Shown piece by piece: positions 45,470 through 54,123 of a stretch of DNA of 64,000 bases. The notes beneath the pieces were generated by a model that worked only from the letters and a program-made list of their open reading frames with translations, had not been told where the DNA came from and did no database searches. The stretch's first letter is position 1. The number at the start of each line of letters is the position of its first letter. The translations under genes were made by a program, and so were the position numbers. This DNA is from Streptomyces omiyaensis (GTDB lineage Bacteria > Actinomycetota > Actinomycetes > Streptomycetales > Streptomycetaceae): the NCBI RefSeq assembly GCF_014650895.1, contig NZ_BMVV01000031.1, positions 18,157 to 82,156 on the forward strand, written 5' to 3'.

Positions 45470-45918
45470 GACCGGTCCTCCTCGCCGTCGGCGGCCCTCT
45501 TGACGCGGATGGTCCGTGTCGTGCGGGTCTCCGGGGCGGGCATCGGGACGCGCACGGTGAGGATGCCGTCCGTGTAGGAGGCGTCGACGTCGTCCGCGGG
45601 GATGGTGTCGGGGAGGCGTACGGTCCGGCGGAACGCGCCGTAGCGGAATTCCGAGTGGTCCTTGTCCTCGGCGCTCTCCCGGTGCTCGGCGCTCACGGTG
45701 AGGAGGTTGTCGTCGACCGTGAGGCTGATGTCGTCCGGGTCCATGCCGGGAAGTTCGGCCCGCAGCGTGTACGCGCCGTCGTCGCTGGTGACCTCGACCG
45801 GAATGGCGTGGGCGGCCGTGGCGGGGCGCCATCCGGGGAGGCCGGGGAACTCCCGGCCGAACCAGGTGTCGAGGTCGGGGAGGAAGCTGTGCCTGCGTTC
45901 CGGCTTGGCTCCGGTCAT
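45466..45918 (-). CDS. Hsp20/alpha-crystallin small heat-shock protein
   Basis: This 150-residue chaperone has an alpha-crystallin domain (about 38-130) with ELPGMDPDDISLTVDDNLLT and the GAFRRTVRLPDTI region. The IPV-type motif appears in AIPVEV. HspX/Acr is the hallmark of the mycobacterial dormancy regulon. ATG at 45918 follows GAGGAG. It leads a leftward four-gene unit: Hsp20, flavodoxin, Rv1733c-like and P-type ATPase. Paired DosR-like boxes lie 122 bp upstream. Confidence 0.92.
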   Translation of the reverse strand: MTGAKPERRHSFLPDLDTWFGREFPGLPGWRPATAAHAIPVEVTSDDGAYTLRAELPGMDPDDISLTVDDNLLTVSAEHRESAEDKDHSEFRYGAFRRTVRLPDTIPADDVDASYTDGILTVRVPMPAPETRTTRTIRVKRAADGEEDRS

Positions 45919-46039
45919 CGTCCTGCTCCTCTTCCATGGTGCCGGGTGCCGCCCCGGCGGGGGCGGAGGGACCGCCTCCGCCCTTCCAGGCTGCTGTCCG
46001 TCCGGCGCGCGGCGCAGTGTCGAAAGGGGCTGTCGGAGA

Positions 46040-46078
46040 GGGCCGAACGGTCCCGTCCCCGAGGGGCCCGACCGGCCC
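46040..46078. promoter_or_regulatory. Paired DosR-like boxes upstream of Hsp20 unit
   Basis: GGGCCGAACGGTCCC (46040-46054) and GGGCCCGACCGGCCC (46064-46078) lie 24 bp apart. The GAAC core is the reverse complement of the GTTC core found at 23570 and 48312. Confidence 0.55.
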
Positions 46079-46106
46079 TTGGGGGTCCGGCGTCCTGGTG
46101 GGTCGT

Positions 46107-46340
46107 TCACCGGGCCAGGTCGCGGCGGCGCGGGAGGACGTGCGCGGCGAGGAGGCCCGCCGTGCCGACGCCCACCAGGACGGTGAGTCGCGACCACGGG
46201 GCGGCGGCGAACGACGGATCGTCGCTGGGGCCTGGGCCGCACAGGCTGACGGGGCGGCCCGCGGGGTGGGCGCGGGCGGCCGGCTTCCGAATGCCGCGGA
46301 CGGCGGCGGGGTCGCTCTCGCCGGAGACAAGGGCGAGGGA
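46107..46340 (-). pseudogene. Possible C-terminal remnant of PEP synthase/pyruvate phosphate dikinase
   Basis: This frame has no start codon. It contains DPAAVRGIRKPAARAHPAGR followed by PVSLCGPGPSDDPSFA. That resembles the last substrate-binding part of PEP synthases (DPAVR...AAH..GR.VGICGQGPSDHPEFA). It then turns into an unrelated single membrane helix (LTVLVGVGTAGLLAAHVL) and a basic tail, RRRDLAR, before a stop. A pyruvate phosphate dikinase gene is part of the S. coelicolor OsdR region, so a deletion remnant is plausible. Evidence is weak. Confidence 0.35.
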
Positions 46341-46394
46341 TCTCCTCTTCCACCAGCCTCGGGCCCGGCGTGCACGGTGCCCAGTGCCGGGCGG

Positions 46395-47318
46395 TCAGCC
46401 CTGTGGAGGCCGGCTGGGCTTCACGGGAGGAGGCCGTTCGGCTCGGCTCCGGGGGTGGTCGCCCCGGAGGCCCGGGGTGCCGGAAGGGACGGTGATCACC
46501 GGGCAGTCGGCGTGGTGCAGGAGTCCGTGGACCGTCGATCCGAGGCGCATGCCCGTGTAGCCGCCGCGCCCCGTCCGACCGACGACGAGAGCGAGGGACT
46601 CCCTTGCGGCCAGGCCCAGCTGCTCGACCGGATGCCCGCGGACCACACTCCGGTCGATGTCCGTGTCGGGGTACCGCTCCGCCCAGCCGGCCACGGCCTC
46701 CGCGAGGAGGCGACGCCGCTCGGCCAGGCCCGCCTCGGTGTCCTCGCGGGCGAGGACCGGCCGGGGCCAGACCCAGACCGCTCTCAGTCGCGCCTCGCGC
46801 AGACTCGCCTCGCGGACGGCGAACGCGACGGCCTCCCGGCTCTGTTCGCTGCCGTCCACGCCGACCACGAGGGTGGGCGGATGGATTTCGGTGTGCTCCG
46901 GCGCCCGGACCACGACGACGGGGCAGGGGGCGCGCGCGGCGAGCGGGACGACCACCGAGTTCTCGCTGAGCAGTTCGGCGGCCCTGCCGAGCCGGCGCGA
47001 CCCGACCACCACCAGGTCGGCCGCGGCCGCCCGGGTGAGCAGCACCGTGGCCGGCGCCCCGTCCACGAGTTCCGAGGTCGTCGTCAGAGTGCCGTGAAGC
47101 CTGCGGACGAGTTCCTCGACGTCGGCGAGGGCGGACTCCGCGCGCATCCGCAGGGCGGTGCGGTGACCCAGGGCGTCGTACCTCAGCCGGTCGTGGACGG
47201 GGGGTACGGCGACGACGAGACGCAGCCTCAGGCATCTGCGGGCGGCCTCGTCCGCGGCCCACACGAGGGCGGGGACGGAGAGCTCCGCGGGGTCCACTCC
47301 GAACAGGAGGTCGTTCAC
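46395..47318 (-). CDS. Universal stress protein, tandem domain
   Basis: This 307-residue protein begins with GTG at 47318, coupled to the previous stop by GTGA. Domain 2 has a full nucleotide motif (GRTGRGGYTGMRLGS); domain 1 is altered (GSRRLGRAAELLSENS). A 20-residue Pro/Arg-rich tail follows. It is very similar in layout to the protein at 29445, down to GYTGMR-GS-VHGLLH. Confidence 0.9.
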   Translation of the reverse strand: MNDLLFGVDPAELSVPALVWAADEAARRCLRLRLVVAVPPVHDRLRYDALGHRTALRMRAESALADVEELVRRLHGTLTTTSELVDGAPATVLLTRAAAADLVVVGSRRLGRAAELLSENSVVVPLAARAPCPVVVVRAPEHTEIHPPTLVVGVDGSEQSREAVAFAVREASLREARLRAVWVWPRPVLAREDTEAGLAERRRLLAEAVAGWAERYPDTDIDRSVVRGHPVEQLGLAARESLALVVGRTGRGGYTGMRLGSTVHGLLHHADCPVITVPSGTPGLRGDHPRSRAERPPPVKPSRPPQG

Positions 47319-48223
47319 GGGGCGTCGCCGCCGCGCGTCCCGAAGTCGACGGGGACGATCTCCACGGGGCAGTGGGCGTGGTGGATGAGGGCGTGGGCGA
47401 CGCGTCCGAGGGCCGGGCCCACGCCGAGGGGCCGGTGTCCGCGGCCCATCACGACCAGGTCGGTGTGGGCGCTCGCCTCGACCAGGATCCCGGGGGTGGA
47501 GGTCCCGGTCTCGACGTGGTGGGTGACGATCAGGTCGGGATACCAGGCGCGGACGCGGTCGGCGAGGACCTTCACCTCGTGCACCCGGCGGTGCGCGGCT
47601 CCGTCGAGGTCGTCGAGCATGGTGGCCACGTCGCCGACGTGCGTGAGGATGTTCCACACGCTCAGCAGGCGGAGCGGAACCTTGCGGACGTCCGCCGCGG
47701 CGGCGGCCAGGAGCAGCCACCCCAGGTCGTCGGCATCGCGGACCGCCGCGGTCACGGAACCGCCCTCGGGACGGTCCGCCTCGCCGCGCACGACGACCAC
47801 CGGTACGTCCGCGCGCGCGGCCACGCCCAGTCCCACGGAGCCGAGCAGGAGGGCGGAGAATCCTCCGAGGCCCCTGCTGCCGAGCACGATCGTCTTCTCG
47901 CCGCCGGCCGCCTCCTGGAGTGTGTCGAGCGGTTCCAGTCGCCCGAGCAGCCGGGTGACGACAAGGTCCGGGAAGCGTTCCCGCACCGCCGCCTCGGTCT
48001 CGATCAGCAGATCACGGCCGGTCTCCCGGACGGCCTGGATCGTCTCGGCGTCGCTCCAGTAGGCACGCAGGTCGGTGTCGGCGGCGTGGACGAGGTGCAG
48101 GGGGCGGGACCGTCGGTCCGCCTCCGCGGCGGCCCAGAGAGCGGCCGTCCGGGCCGAAGGAGACCCGTCGATCCCCACGACGACGTCGGTCAGCTCGGGC
48201 CGGACGGGGGTCTCGCTGCTCAT
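47315..48223 (-). CDS. Universal stress protein, tandem domain (operon leader)
   Basis: This 302-residue protein has two UspA domains. Domain 1 has GSRGLGGFSALLLGS; domain 2 is altered (GRGHRPLGVGPALGR), like the protein at 30302. The two genes 47315/46395 thus mirror the pair 30302/29445, indicating a duplicated Usp-Usp module. ATG at 48223 has AGGAGGAG. Boxes lie 89 bp upstream and are shared with the divergent Usp at 48412. Confidence 0.9.
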   Translation of the reverse strand: MSSETPVRPELTDVVVGIDGSPSARTAALWAAAEADRRSRPLHLVHAADTDLRAYWSDAETIQAVRETGRDLLIETEAAVRERFPDLVVTRLLGRLEPLDTLQEAAGGEKTIVLGSRGLGGFSALLLGSVGLGVAARADVPVVVVRGEADRPEGGSVTAAVRDADDLGWLLLAAAAADVRKVPLRLLSVWNILTHVGDVATMLDDLDGAAHRRVHEVKVLADRVRAWYPDLIVTHHVETGTSTPGILVEASAHTDLVVMGRGHRPLGVGPALGRVAHALIHHAHCPVEIVPVDFGTRGGDAP

Positions 48224-48311
48224 GACTCCTCCTCGGGAGTACGCCCGGGGCACGTAGGGCGCCCGGAAGGACGGCACTCCTCACGCTGACACCGGCCGGC
48301 GCCGACCGCGA

Positions 48312-48347
48312 GGGGCCGTTCGGCCCCGATGCGGACCTGCCCGGCCC
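48312..48347. promoter_or_regulatory. Paired DosR-like boxes between divergent Usp genes
   Basis: GGGGCCGTTCGGCCCC (48312-48327) is the longest palindrome of the family, perfect except for the central TT. GGACCTGCCCGGCCC (48333-48347) lies 20 bp further. Confidence 0.6.
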
Positions 48348-48411
48348 TCACCGCGAGGTACCGCGCCGGACGAGCCTGGTGTCATCGACGGCGACGGCCG
48401 AGGAGGCAGTG

Positions 48412-49272
48412 ATGACAGCGCAGGTCACCGTGGGACTGGACGGCTCGGAGGAAAGCCTCGCCGCGGCACGCTGGGCCGCGGGGGAAGCGGTTCTCCGTGA
48501 GGTTCCGCTCCGCCTGGTGCACGTGGAGGAATGGCCGAGCACTCCGGAGATCCCGGTTCCCCACGTCCGGACGCTGTACGAGCGGGCCGAGACGCTTCTG
48601 CAGGACGAGGCGGACCGGGCCGGGAAGGAGCATCCCGACCTGGAGGTCACCACGGAGCGGGTGCGCGGGCGGGCCGCGGACGAACTGGTCGCGGCGGCGG
48701 ACGAGGCCGACCTGCTGGTGCTCGGGTCGCGCGGGCTCGGCGGCGTCCTCGGCTTCGTCGTGGGCTCCGTCTCCCTCGCTGTCGTCGGCGCGGCCCGGCG
48801 GCCGGTCGTCCTCGTGCGCGCACGGCGCCCGGACCCGGTGGCGTCCGCCCACGGGATCGTGGTCGGGGTCGATCTCCACCACCCGTGCGACCCCCTGCTG
48901 GCCTTCGCCTTCGAGGAAGCCGCCCGACGGCGCGTTCCGCTGCGGTTCCTCAGCACCTGGACGGTGCCGGCCTCCTACGGCTACGCGGGGGTGGTGGACC
49001 CGGGGATCGGCGAGGAGGTGGGCGCCGGCGTCCGCGTCGGACTCGACGAGCTCCTGTCTCCGTGGCGTAGCCGCTATCCGGGAGCCGACGTCACGGTCAA
49101 GGCGGTCGTGGGCTCGCCCGCCTACCAGATGACCGAGGCGTCGCGGGAGGCGGAACTCGTCGTCGTGGGGCGCCGCGCCCGCCGGCTGCCGGTCGGCCCG
49201 CACGTCGGCCACGTGACGCACGCGGTCGTCCACCACAGCCCGGCGCCGGTGGCGGTCGTCCCGCTGGGATGA
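48412..49272 (+). CDS. Universal stress protein, tandem domain
   Basis: This 286-residue protein has a good nucleotide motif in domain 1 (GSRGLGGVLGFVVGS) and an altered one in domain 2 (GRRARRLPVGPHVGH). ATG at 48412 follows AGGAGG. Its stop lies at the beginning of a perfect 21-bp hairpin. It is most similar in layout to the protein at 53263 (HAVVHHS-APVAVVP ending). Confidence 0.9.
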   Translation: MTAQVTVGLDGSEESLAAARWAAGEAVLREVPLRLVHVEEWPSTPEIPVPHVRTLYERAETLLQDEADRAGKEHPDLEVTTERVRGRAADELVAAADEADLLVLGSRGLGGVLGFVVGSVSLAVVGAARRPVVLVRARRPDPVASAHGIVVGVDLHHPCDPLLAFAFEEAARRRVPLRFLSTWTVPASYGYAGVVDPGIGEEVGAGVRVGLDELLSPWRSRYPGADVTVKAVVGSPAYQMTEASREAELVVVGRRARRLPVGPHVGHVTHAVVHHSPAPVAVVPLG

Positions 49273-49321
49273 GCGTGCGGGTGTGGGGCGGCCGGCCGGT
49301 CCGCCCCACACCCGCACGCTC
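49271..49321. terminator. Perfect 21-bp bidirectional terminator hairpin
   Basis: GAGCGTGCGGGTGTGGGGCG plus one G (49271-49291) pairs without mismatch with 49301-49321 around a 9-nt loop. It sits exactly between two convergent genes and includes the last two bases of the stress-protein stop codon. This gives a strong two-way terminator. Confidence 0.85.
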
Positions 49322-49324
49322 GTT

Positions 49325-50005
49325 TCACCTCCCGGGCGCGCCGGGCACGAGGATCCGCCGGCCCGTGACACGACGCGGCACGAGCCTCACGACGGTGTCC
49401 CGCCCGTCCCCGGTCCAGGGCCGTACGGTCACGGCCCGGCTCGTGCCCATGGCCTCGGCCGGGTCGGAGAGCGTGTGCACCGGGCCGACGAGCAGAACGC
49501 TCCAGCCTCGGCGGAACGCCTCGTCCAAGCGGTCCTCCTCGAAGGCGACCTCGTCGCCGGCGGCGGCTGCCCGGCCTAGAGCGGACTCCGGCGCGGTCGA
49601 GATGACCAGGCTCTCGTCAAGCACCTGGTAGTTGACCGGGAAGACCGCGAGACCGTCGGCCCCCTCGACACCGATCCGGCCGACGCCGCGCTCGTCGAGC
49701 AGGGACCAGCACTCCGCCTCCTCCAGTTCCACGAGCTCCGGCCGGCTTCCCGGCGGCGCCCCGCCGGGAGCGAGGTCGGCCGTGAGACCGGTCAGCTCCT
49801 GGATGGTCGTGTCCAAGGCGTGGGCGAGGCGGACCAGGAACTCGATGCCGGGCGTGGGCAGCTGCTCCTCCACATAGGCGATGTACCCGGGGGAGGATCC
49901 GGCCCGCTCCGCCACCTCTTCGCGGGACAGTCCGAGCTGTCGTCGTCGCGTCGCGACGCGATGGCCGAGGTCGCTCCGTCGACGCCGGTCGTCGGTGGTG
50001 TTCAT
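49325..50005 (-). CDS. XRE helix-turn-helix / pyridoxamine-5'-phosphate-oxidase-fold fusion
   Basis: This 226-residue protein has an XRE-type DNA-binding domain (about 15-70, RRQLGLSREEVAERAGSSPG). A split-barrel flavin-binding fold follows (about 90-215, VGRIGVEGADGLAVFPVNYQ). Such fusions are found in Streptomyces dormancy clusters and could couple flavin or F420 state to transcription. ATG at 50005 overlaps the upstream Usp stop as ATGA. Confidence 0.82.
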   Translation of the reverse strand: MNTTDDRRRRSDLGHRVATRRRQLGLSREEVAERAGSSPGYIAYVEEQLPTPGIEFLVRLAHALDTTIQELTGLTADLAPGGAPPGSRPELVELEEAECWSLLDERGVGRIGVEGADGLAVFPVNYQVLDESLVISTAPESALGRAAAAGDEVAFEEDRLDEAFRRGWSVLLVGPVHTLSDPAEAMGTSRAVTVRPWTGDGRDTVVRLVPRRVTGRRILVPGAPGR

Positions 50006-50916
50006 CGCGCGCTCCCTTCCGAAACTGCTTCCGCGGTGACGTGTGACAGCTGCGGTACGACGGCGACCGGGCACATCGCGTGGTGCAGGGCCCGGTGGGC
50101 CACCCTGCCGAGCTGGAGGCCGACGAGTCCCTCGCGTCGGCGGGCGCCGAGCACGAGGAGGTCGGCGGCGGCCGAGCGCTCGGTCAGCACCCGGTGCGCG
50201 GCCCCTTCGACGCTGCTGCGGCGCACCCGTACCCGCGGGTGTTCGCGCGCACGCACGGCGAGTGCCTTGTCCAGGGTCTCCGACGCCTCCTCCGCGAGGT
50301 ACACCCCGGCCTCTCCGCGCAGGAGCGGGTGGTCGAGCGGGTCGTGGAGCGGCCGGCGCCAGGTGCGCACCGCGTCCAGCTCCGCGTCGCGGACCGCCGC
50401 CTCGCGGAAGGCGAACGCGACCGCCGGAGAGTCGACGTCATGGTCGCCGACCCCCAGGAGGATCCGCCCGTGGCGTGCTTCCAGCGCCTGCCGATCCCCT
50501 CGCACGACGACGACGGGGCACGACGAGCGGGCGGCCACGACGAGGCCGACCGAGCCCAGCAGGAGGTCGCCGAGTTCGGTGCGTCCGCGCGCCCCGACGA
50601 CGACGCCCCGCGCCTCCCGCCCCTCCCTGAGCAGGGCACCCGCCGCGTCCTCCGCGGCGACGTCGGTGCTGAGGGGGAGCCCGGGAGCACGCCGGCGGGC
50701 GCGTTCCGCGGCCTGGTCGACGATGTTGTCGGCGAGTACCTGGCCCCACGGCCGGTCGGTGGTCCAGGTGGGCGCGGCGCCCTCGTACCGCTCCCACAGG
50801 GAGGCGTACACGATCCGCAGCGGGCACCCTCGCCGTACCGCCTCGTCGACGGCCCAGTCCAGGGCCGTCAGACCGGGATCGGAACCGTCGACGCCGACTA
50901 CCAGGGGGGATTCCAT
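50002..50916 (-). CDS. Universal stress protein, tandem domain
   Basis: This 304-residue protein starts MESPLVVGVDGSDPGLTALD at 50916. Domain 1 has GARGRTELGDLLLGS; domain 2 is altered (GARRREGLVGLQLGR). It is followed by the XRE/flavin-fold gene with a 4-nt overlap. A DosR-like box lies 69 bp upstream. Confidence 0.9.
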   Translation of the reverse strand: MESPLVVGVDGSDPGLTALDWAVDEAVRRGCPLRIVYASLWERYEGAAPTWTTDRPWGQVLADNIVDQAAERARRRAPGLPLSTDVAAEDAAGALLREGREARGVVVGARGRTELGDLLLGSVGLVVAARSSCPVVVVRGDRQALEARHGRILLGVGDHDVDSPAVAFAFREAAVRDAELDAVRTWRRPLHDPLDHPLLRGEAGVYLAEEASETLDKALAVRAREHPRVRVRRSSVEGAAHRVLTERSAAADLLVLGARRREGLVGLQLGRVAHRALHHAMCPVAVVPQLSHVTAEAVSEGSAR

Positions 50917-50984
50917 CCTGCCCACCGCCTTCCGGTCATGTGAGGGCCTGTTGTCACGCTCGCACCGGTCGAAGGGGAGGGACA

Positions 50985-51057
50985 GGGCCGACCGGTCCCC
51001 CTTCGGGGCCCTGTCCGCCCACATGCTGACCGGCCCGGAGCGGGCCCAGTCGGGCCC
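50985..51057. promoter_or_regulatory. DosR-like boxes upstream of the Usp-XRE unit
   Basis: GGGCCGACCGGTCCC (50985-50999) is close to the site before Hsp20. A second GC palindrome, GGGCCCAGTCGGGCCC, lies at 51042-51057. ACAGGGCC (50983-50990) and GGCCCTGT (51007-51014) also form an inverted repeat. Confidence 0.5.
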
Positions 51058-51329
51058 TGGGCGCGGCCCGGGCCCGCACGGTGGGCGAGAATGCCGGGCG
51101 GTGTCGTGAGCGGGGGGCGATCTGTTGAACGTCCGCCTCCGCTCGACGCCGAACTCGCCGACGAGGCACGTCGCGAACAGCTCGGGTTCCCGAGGTCCGA
51201 GGACGATGCCGTGCTCGGCGTACGGAGCACGGGCGACGCGTTGACCTCACCGGCCGGCGGCTGGAGGCCGCCGATCTGACGGAGCGCCTGAACAAAACGG
51301 ACCTCGGTGCCGTGGGTACCGAGTGGGGT
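51058..51329. other. Degraded coding-like stretch
   Basis: Rightward, two short protein-like pieces occur in different frames: ADEARREQLGFPRSEDDAVL near 51160-51215, and VDLTGRRLEAADLTERLNKT near 51240-51300. This suggests a small gene broken by frameshift. I do not recognise the family. Confidence 0.25.
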
Positions 51330-51590
51330 TCACCGTCGAGGCTCGGCCGTCCGGCCGGCGCGGGCGAAATGCTGGACGCGCGCGTCCGGGCCGGGGAAGA
51401 CGAGGGTGATCCGCCCGGTGTCCGACCAGCGGACGTCGAAGGGCGGAGTTCCGTCCTCGTGGTGCAGCGCCACGACCTCCCCGTCGCGTCCCTCGTCCCC
51501 GACAGTGGCACCACCGACGATCAGGCGATCGCCGACGCGAGCCCACAGGCCGGCGCGGGGAGGGCTGTGCCGAGCTCCGGTGCCGTTCAT
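51330..51590 (-). CDS. DUF1918 domain protein
   Basis: This 86-residue protein contains a DUF1918 SH3-like fold: VGDRLIVGGATVGDEGRDGE, then EDGTPPFDVRWSDTG and the typical VFPGPDARV. Function is unknown; small DUF1918 proteins are common in Streptomyces. ATG at 51590 follows GGGAGGAGG. It is divergent from the CBS gene at 51790, with a DosR-like box between. Confidence 0.82.
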   Translation of the reverse strand: MNGTGARHSPPRAGLWARVGDRLIVGGATVGDEGRDGEVVALHHEDGTPPFDVRWSDTGRITLVFPGPDARVQHFARAGRTAEPRR

Positions 51591-51684
51591 GACTGCCTCC
51601 TCCCGGCAGAGGGGCCGCAGGACGGCGTCCTCGCGACCGCGCCGCCTCCCTCCACCCTGCGGTCCTGCCCCGCACGCCCCATAG

Positions 51685-51713
51685 GGGCCAATGGTCCCGG
51701 AAAGGTCCCGTTC
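51685..51713. promoter_or_regulatory. DosR-like box between DUF1918 and CBS genes
   Basis: GGGCCAATGGTCCC (51685-51698) has arms GGGCC/GTCCC with 4-bp spacing. A weaker GGTCCCGTTCGGCAC-like partner begins 19 bp further, at 51704. Confidence 0.5.
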
Positions 51714-51789
51714 GGCACTCCTTCGGAGGGCGTCGGCACCGCAGGGTGGGATTCGGCGGGGGATGTCCGCTCCGCCGAGGAGGAGCGTC

Positions 51790-52467
51790 ATGCAGCACCG
51801 CACCGTCTTCGAGGTGATGACGCACCGCGTGGTCACCGTCTCCCCCGGCACACCCTTCAAGGAGATCGCGCGCCTCCTCGTGGAGCACGAGATCTCGGCG
51901 GTGCCGGTCGTCGGCGAGGACCGGCGTCTCCTCGGCGTAGTCTCGGAGGCCGATCTGCTGCGGGACACCTCCGAGCTGCCCGATCTGGAGGGCCGCCGGG
52001 CAGGGGTCCGGCTGCTGTCCCGGGAGCGGGGTCTCCCCGAAGCGGAGACGGCGGCCGATCTGATGACGTCACCGGCCGTCTCGGCACAGCCCGGCTGGAA
52101 CCTCGTCGAGACGGCGAGGACGATGGACCGCGAGAGAGTGAAGCGGCTGCCCGTGGTCGACGAGACCAGCCGTCTGGTCGGCATCGTCAGCCGCGCCGAT
52201 CTGCTGCGGCCCTTCCTTCGCGACGACACAGCGATCCGGGACGAGATCGAGCACGACGTACTGGACGACACCCTGCGCCTCGCTCCTGACGCGCTCCGTG
52301 TCGCCGTCTCCGGCGGGGTCGTCACCCTGACCGGCCGGGTCGACGAGCGCGCGGACATCCCCGTGATCGTCAGACTGTGCCGTTCCGTGGACGGGGTCGT
52401 CGCCCTGCACGAAACGATCGATTACGCGTACGACAACCTGGCCCTCGACGTGGAACCGCCGCGATGA
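51790..52467 (+). CDS. CBS-pair / BON domain protein
   Basis: This 225-residue protein has CBS1 (EISAVPVVGEDRRLLGVVSE), a linker richer in charge than in its paralogs, CBS2 (ERVKRLPVVDETSRLVGIVS) and BON (VAVSGGVVTLTGRVDERADI). ATG at 51790 follows GAGGAGGAG. The next CBS gene begins 118 bp downstream on the same strand, and no box was found between them, so both may be read from the promoter at 51690. Confidence 0.9.
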   Translation: MQHRTVFEVMTHRVVTVSPGTPFKEIARLLVEHEISAVPVVGEDRRLLGVVSEADLLRDTSELPDLEGRRAGVRLLSRERGLPEAETAADLMTSPAVSAQPGWNLVETARTMDRERVKRLPVVDETSRLVGIVSRADLLRPFLRDDTAIRDEIEHDVLDDTLRLAPDALRVAVSGGVVTLTGRVDERADIPVIVRLCRSVDGVVALHETIDYAYDNLALDVEPPR

Positions 52468-52585
52468 GCGCCGCTACCTACACATCCGGTGAGGGCAGAG
52501 GGCGGCTACCCGGCCCTGGTCGCTTGGGGCTGCTGCGCCGATGGTCCGGTGACGGGTGTGAAGGAGCCCGTCACGGAAGGAGCGG

Positions 52586-53266
52586 ATGATGCGACACCGT
52601 AAGGTCGAAGAGCTGATGACCCGTGAGGTGGTGAGCGTCGACGGCGACACGCCGTTCAAGGAGATCGTGCGGACGCTCGCGGGCCGTAGCGTCGCCGCCG
52701 TGCCGGTCGTGGACGGGTCGAACCGGGTGATCGGCGTCGTCTCCGAGGGCGACCTGCTGCGCAAGACGGCCGATCAGACGGCCGCCGGAGACGTCGCAGC
52801 CGTACCCGGACTGGAGGCGTGGGAGCGGGCGAAGGCGGAGGGGACGCGCGCCGAGGAGCTGATGTCCGCCCCCGCGGTGTGCGCACGCCCCGACTGGACG
52901 GTCGTGGAGGCCGCGCGTCTCATGGAGGTACAGGGTGTCAAGCGCCTCGTGGTCGTCGACGACCAGGACCGGCTCGTGGGCGTCGTGAGCCGCCGGGACC
53001 TGCTGGCGATCTACCTCCGGGATGACGACGACGTCCGCCGCGAGATCACGGAGGACGTCCTCGCCGGCGCGCTCGCGCTCGATCCCGCCGCCGTGGACGT
53101 CGTGGTGAAGGAGGGACGGGTCACGCTCTCGGGCGAAGTGTCGTCCCGAGCGATGCTCCCGGTGATCGAGCGACTGTGCGCGACGGTCGACGGCGTGGTC
53201 TCCGTATCGCTGACAGGACTCGGGCACAAGGACGATCACGTCTCGCCAGGAGGTGGACGGTCATGA
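52586..53266 (+). CDS. CBS-pair / BON domain protein
   Basis: This 226-residue protein has CBS1 (SVAAVPVVDGSNRVIGVVSE), CBS2 (QGVKRLVVVDDQDRLVGVVS) and BON (VVKEGRVTLSGEVSSRAMLP). ATG at 52586 follows AAGGAG. Its stop overlaps the next Usp start by ATGA, linking a CBS-BON sensor to a stress protein. Confidence 0.9.
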   Translation: MMRHRKVEELMTREVVSVDGDTPFKEIVRTLAGRSVAAVPVVDGSNRVIGVVSEGDLLRKTADQTAAGDVAAVPGLEAWERAKAEGTRAEELMSAPAVCARPDWTVVEAARLMEVQGVKRLVVVDDQDRLVGVVSRRDLLAIYLRDDDDVRREITEDVLAGALALDPAAVDVVVKEGRVTLSGEVSSRAMLPVIERLCATVDGVVSVSLTGLGHKDDHVSPGGGRS

Positions 53267-54123
53267 CGCAGGACATCGTGGTCGGTGTCGACGGGACGGA
53301 GGAGGCGGACACCGCAGCGCACTGGGCGGCGTCCGAGGCCCGGCTCCGCGGCGGCGGGGTCTGTCTGGTGTACGCGCGGGAGACATGGCCGGGACCGCCC
53401 GCCCTGCTCAAGGCGCAGGAGACCGAGGCGGCCTGGGCCGGGGACATGCTCGCCCGGACCGCCGACGAGCTGCGCACGCGCTGTCCGGGCCTCAGGGTGA
53501 CCACCCGGCTGGCCTCTTCGGGCCCTGTGTCGGCGCTCGTCGCGGCGGCCGAGGCGGCCGATCTGGTCGTCCTCGGTTCGCGCGCGCTGATCGGCGGTGC
53601 CGGCTATCTGGTCGGCTCGGTCGGTCTCGCTGTCGCCGGCACCGCCGACTGCCCCGTCGTCCTCGTGCGCGGTGCGGTGGATGAAGCCGAACCGGTCGGC
53701 CCGATCACGGTGGGGGTCGACGTGGAGGAAGCGTCCAGCGACGCCGTCATGGGGTTCGCCTTCGAGGAGGCCACCCGGCGGCGTACCGGCCTGACCGCCG
53801 TTCACGTCCTGCGGCTTCCCTTCTACGCAGCGTTCGGGCCGGCCGTGGTGCCGGACCTCCGGATGACCGTGGCCCCTGACCTCGAGCGTTCGCTGGAGAA
53901 CCTCCTCGCCCCTTGGCGTGCCCAATACCCCGGCGTGCGTGTCACGGCGAGCGTGGTGCTCGGATCCGCGGGACGAGAACTGGTGCGGATGACCGACGGA
54001 ACCGGCCTCGTCGTCGTGGGACGGCGTACGCGCCGTTCCGCCATGGGCGCGCACACCGGCAGCGTCGCGCACGCCGTGCTGCACCACAGCCGAGCGCCTG
54101 TCGCCGTCGTGCCCCACGACTGA
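53263..54123 (+). CDS. Universal stress protein, tandem domain
   Basis: This 286-residue protein has domain 1 motif GSRALIGGAGYLVGS and domain 2 GRRTRRSAMGAHTGS, the latter being nearer to the consensus than in its paralog at 48412. It is coupled to the CBS-BON gene by a 4-nt overlap. It is last before an 815-bp gene-free region. Confidence 0.9.
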   Translation: MTQDIVVGVDGTEEADTAAHWAASEARLRGGGVCLVYARETWPGPPALLKAQETEAAWAGDMLARTADELRTRCPGLRVTTRLASSGPVSALVAAAEAADLVVLGSRALIGGAGYLVGSVGLAVAGTADCPVVLVRGAVDEAEPVGPITVGVDVEEASSDAVMGFAFEEATRRRTGLTAVHVLRLPFYAAFGPAVVPDLRMTVAPDLERSLENLLAPWRAQYPGVRVTASVVLGSAGRELVRMTDGTGLVVVGRRTRRSAMGAHTGSVAHAVLHHSRAPVAVVPHD

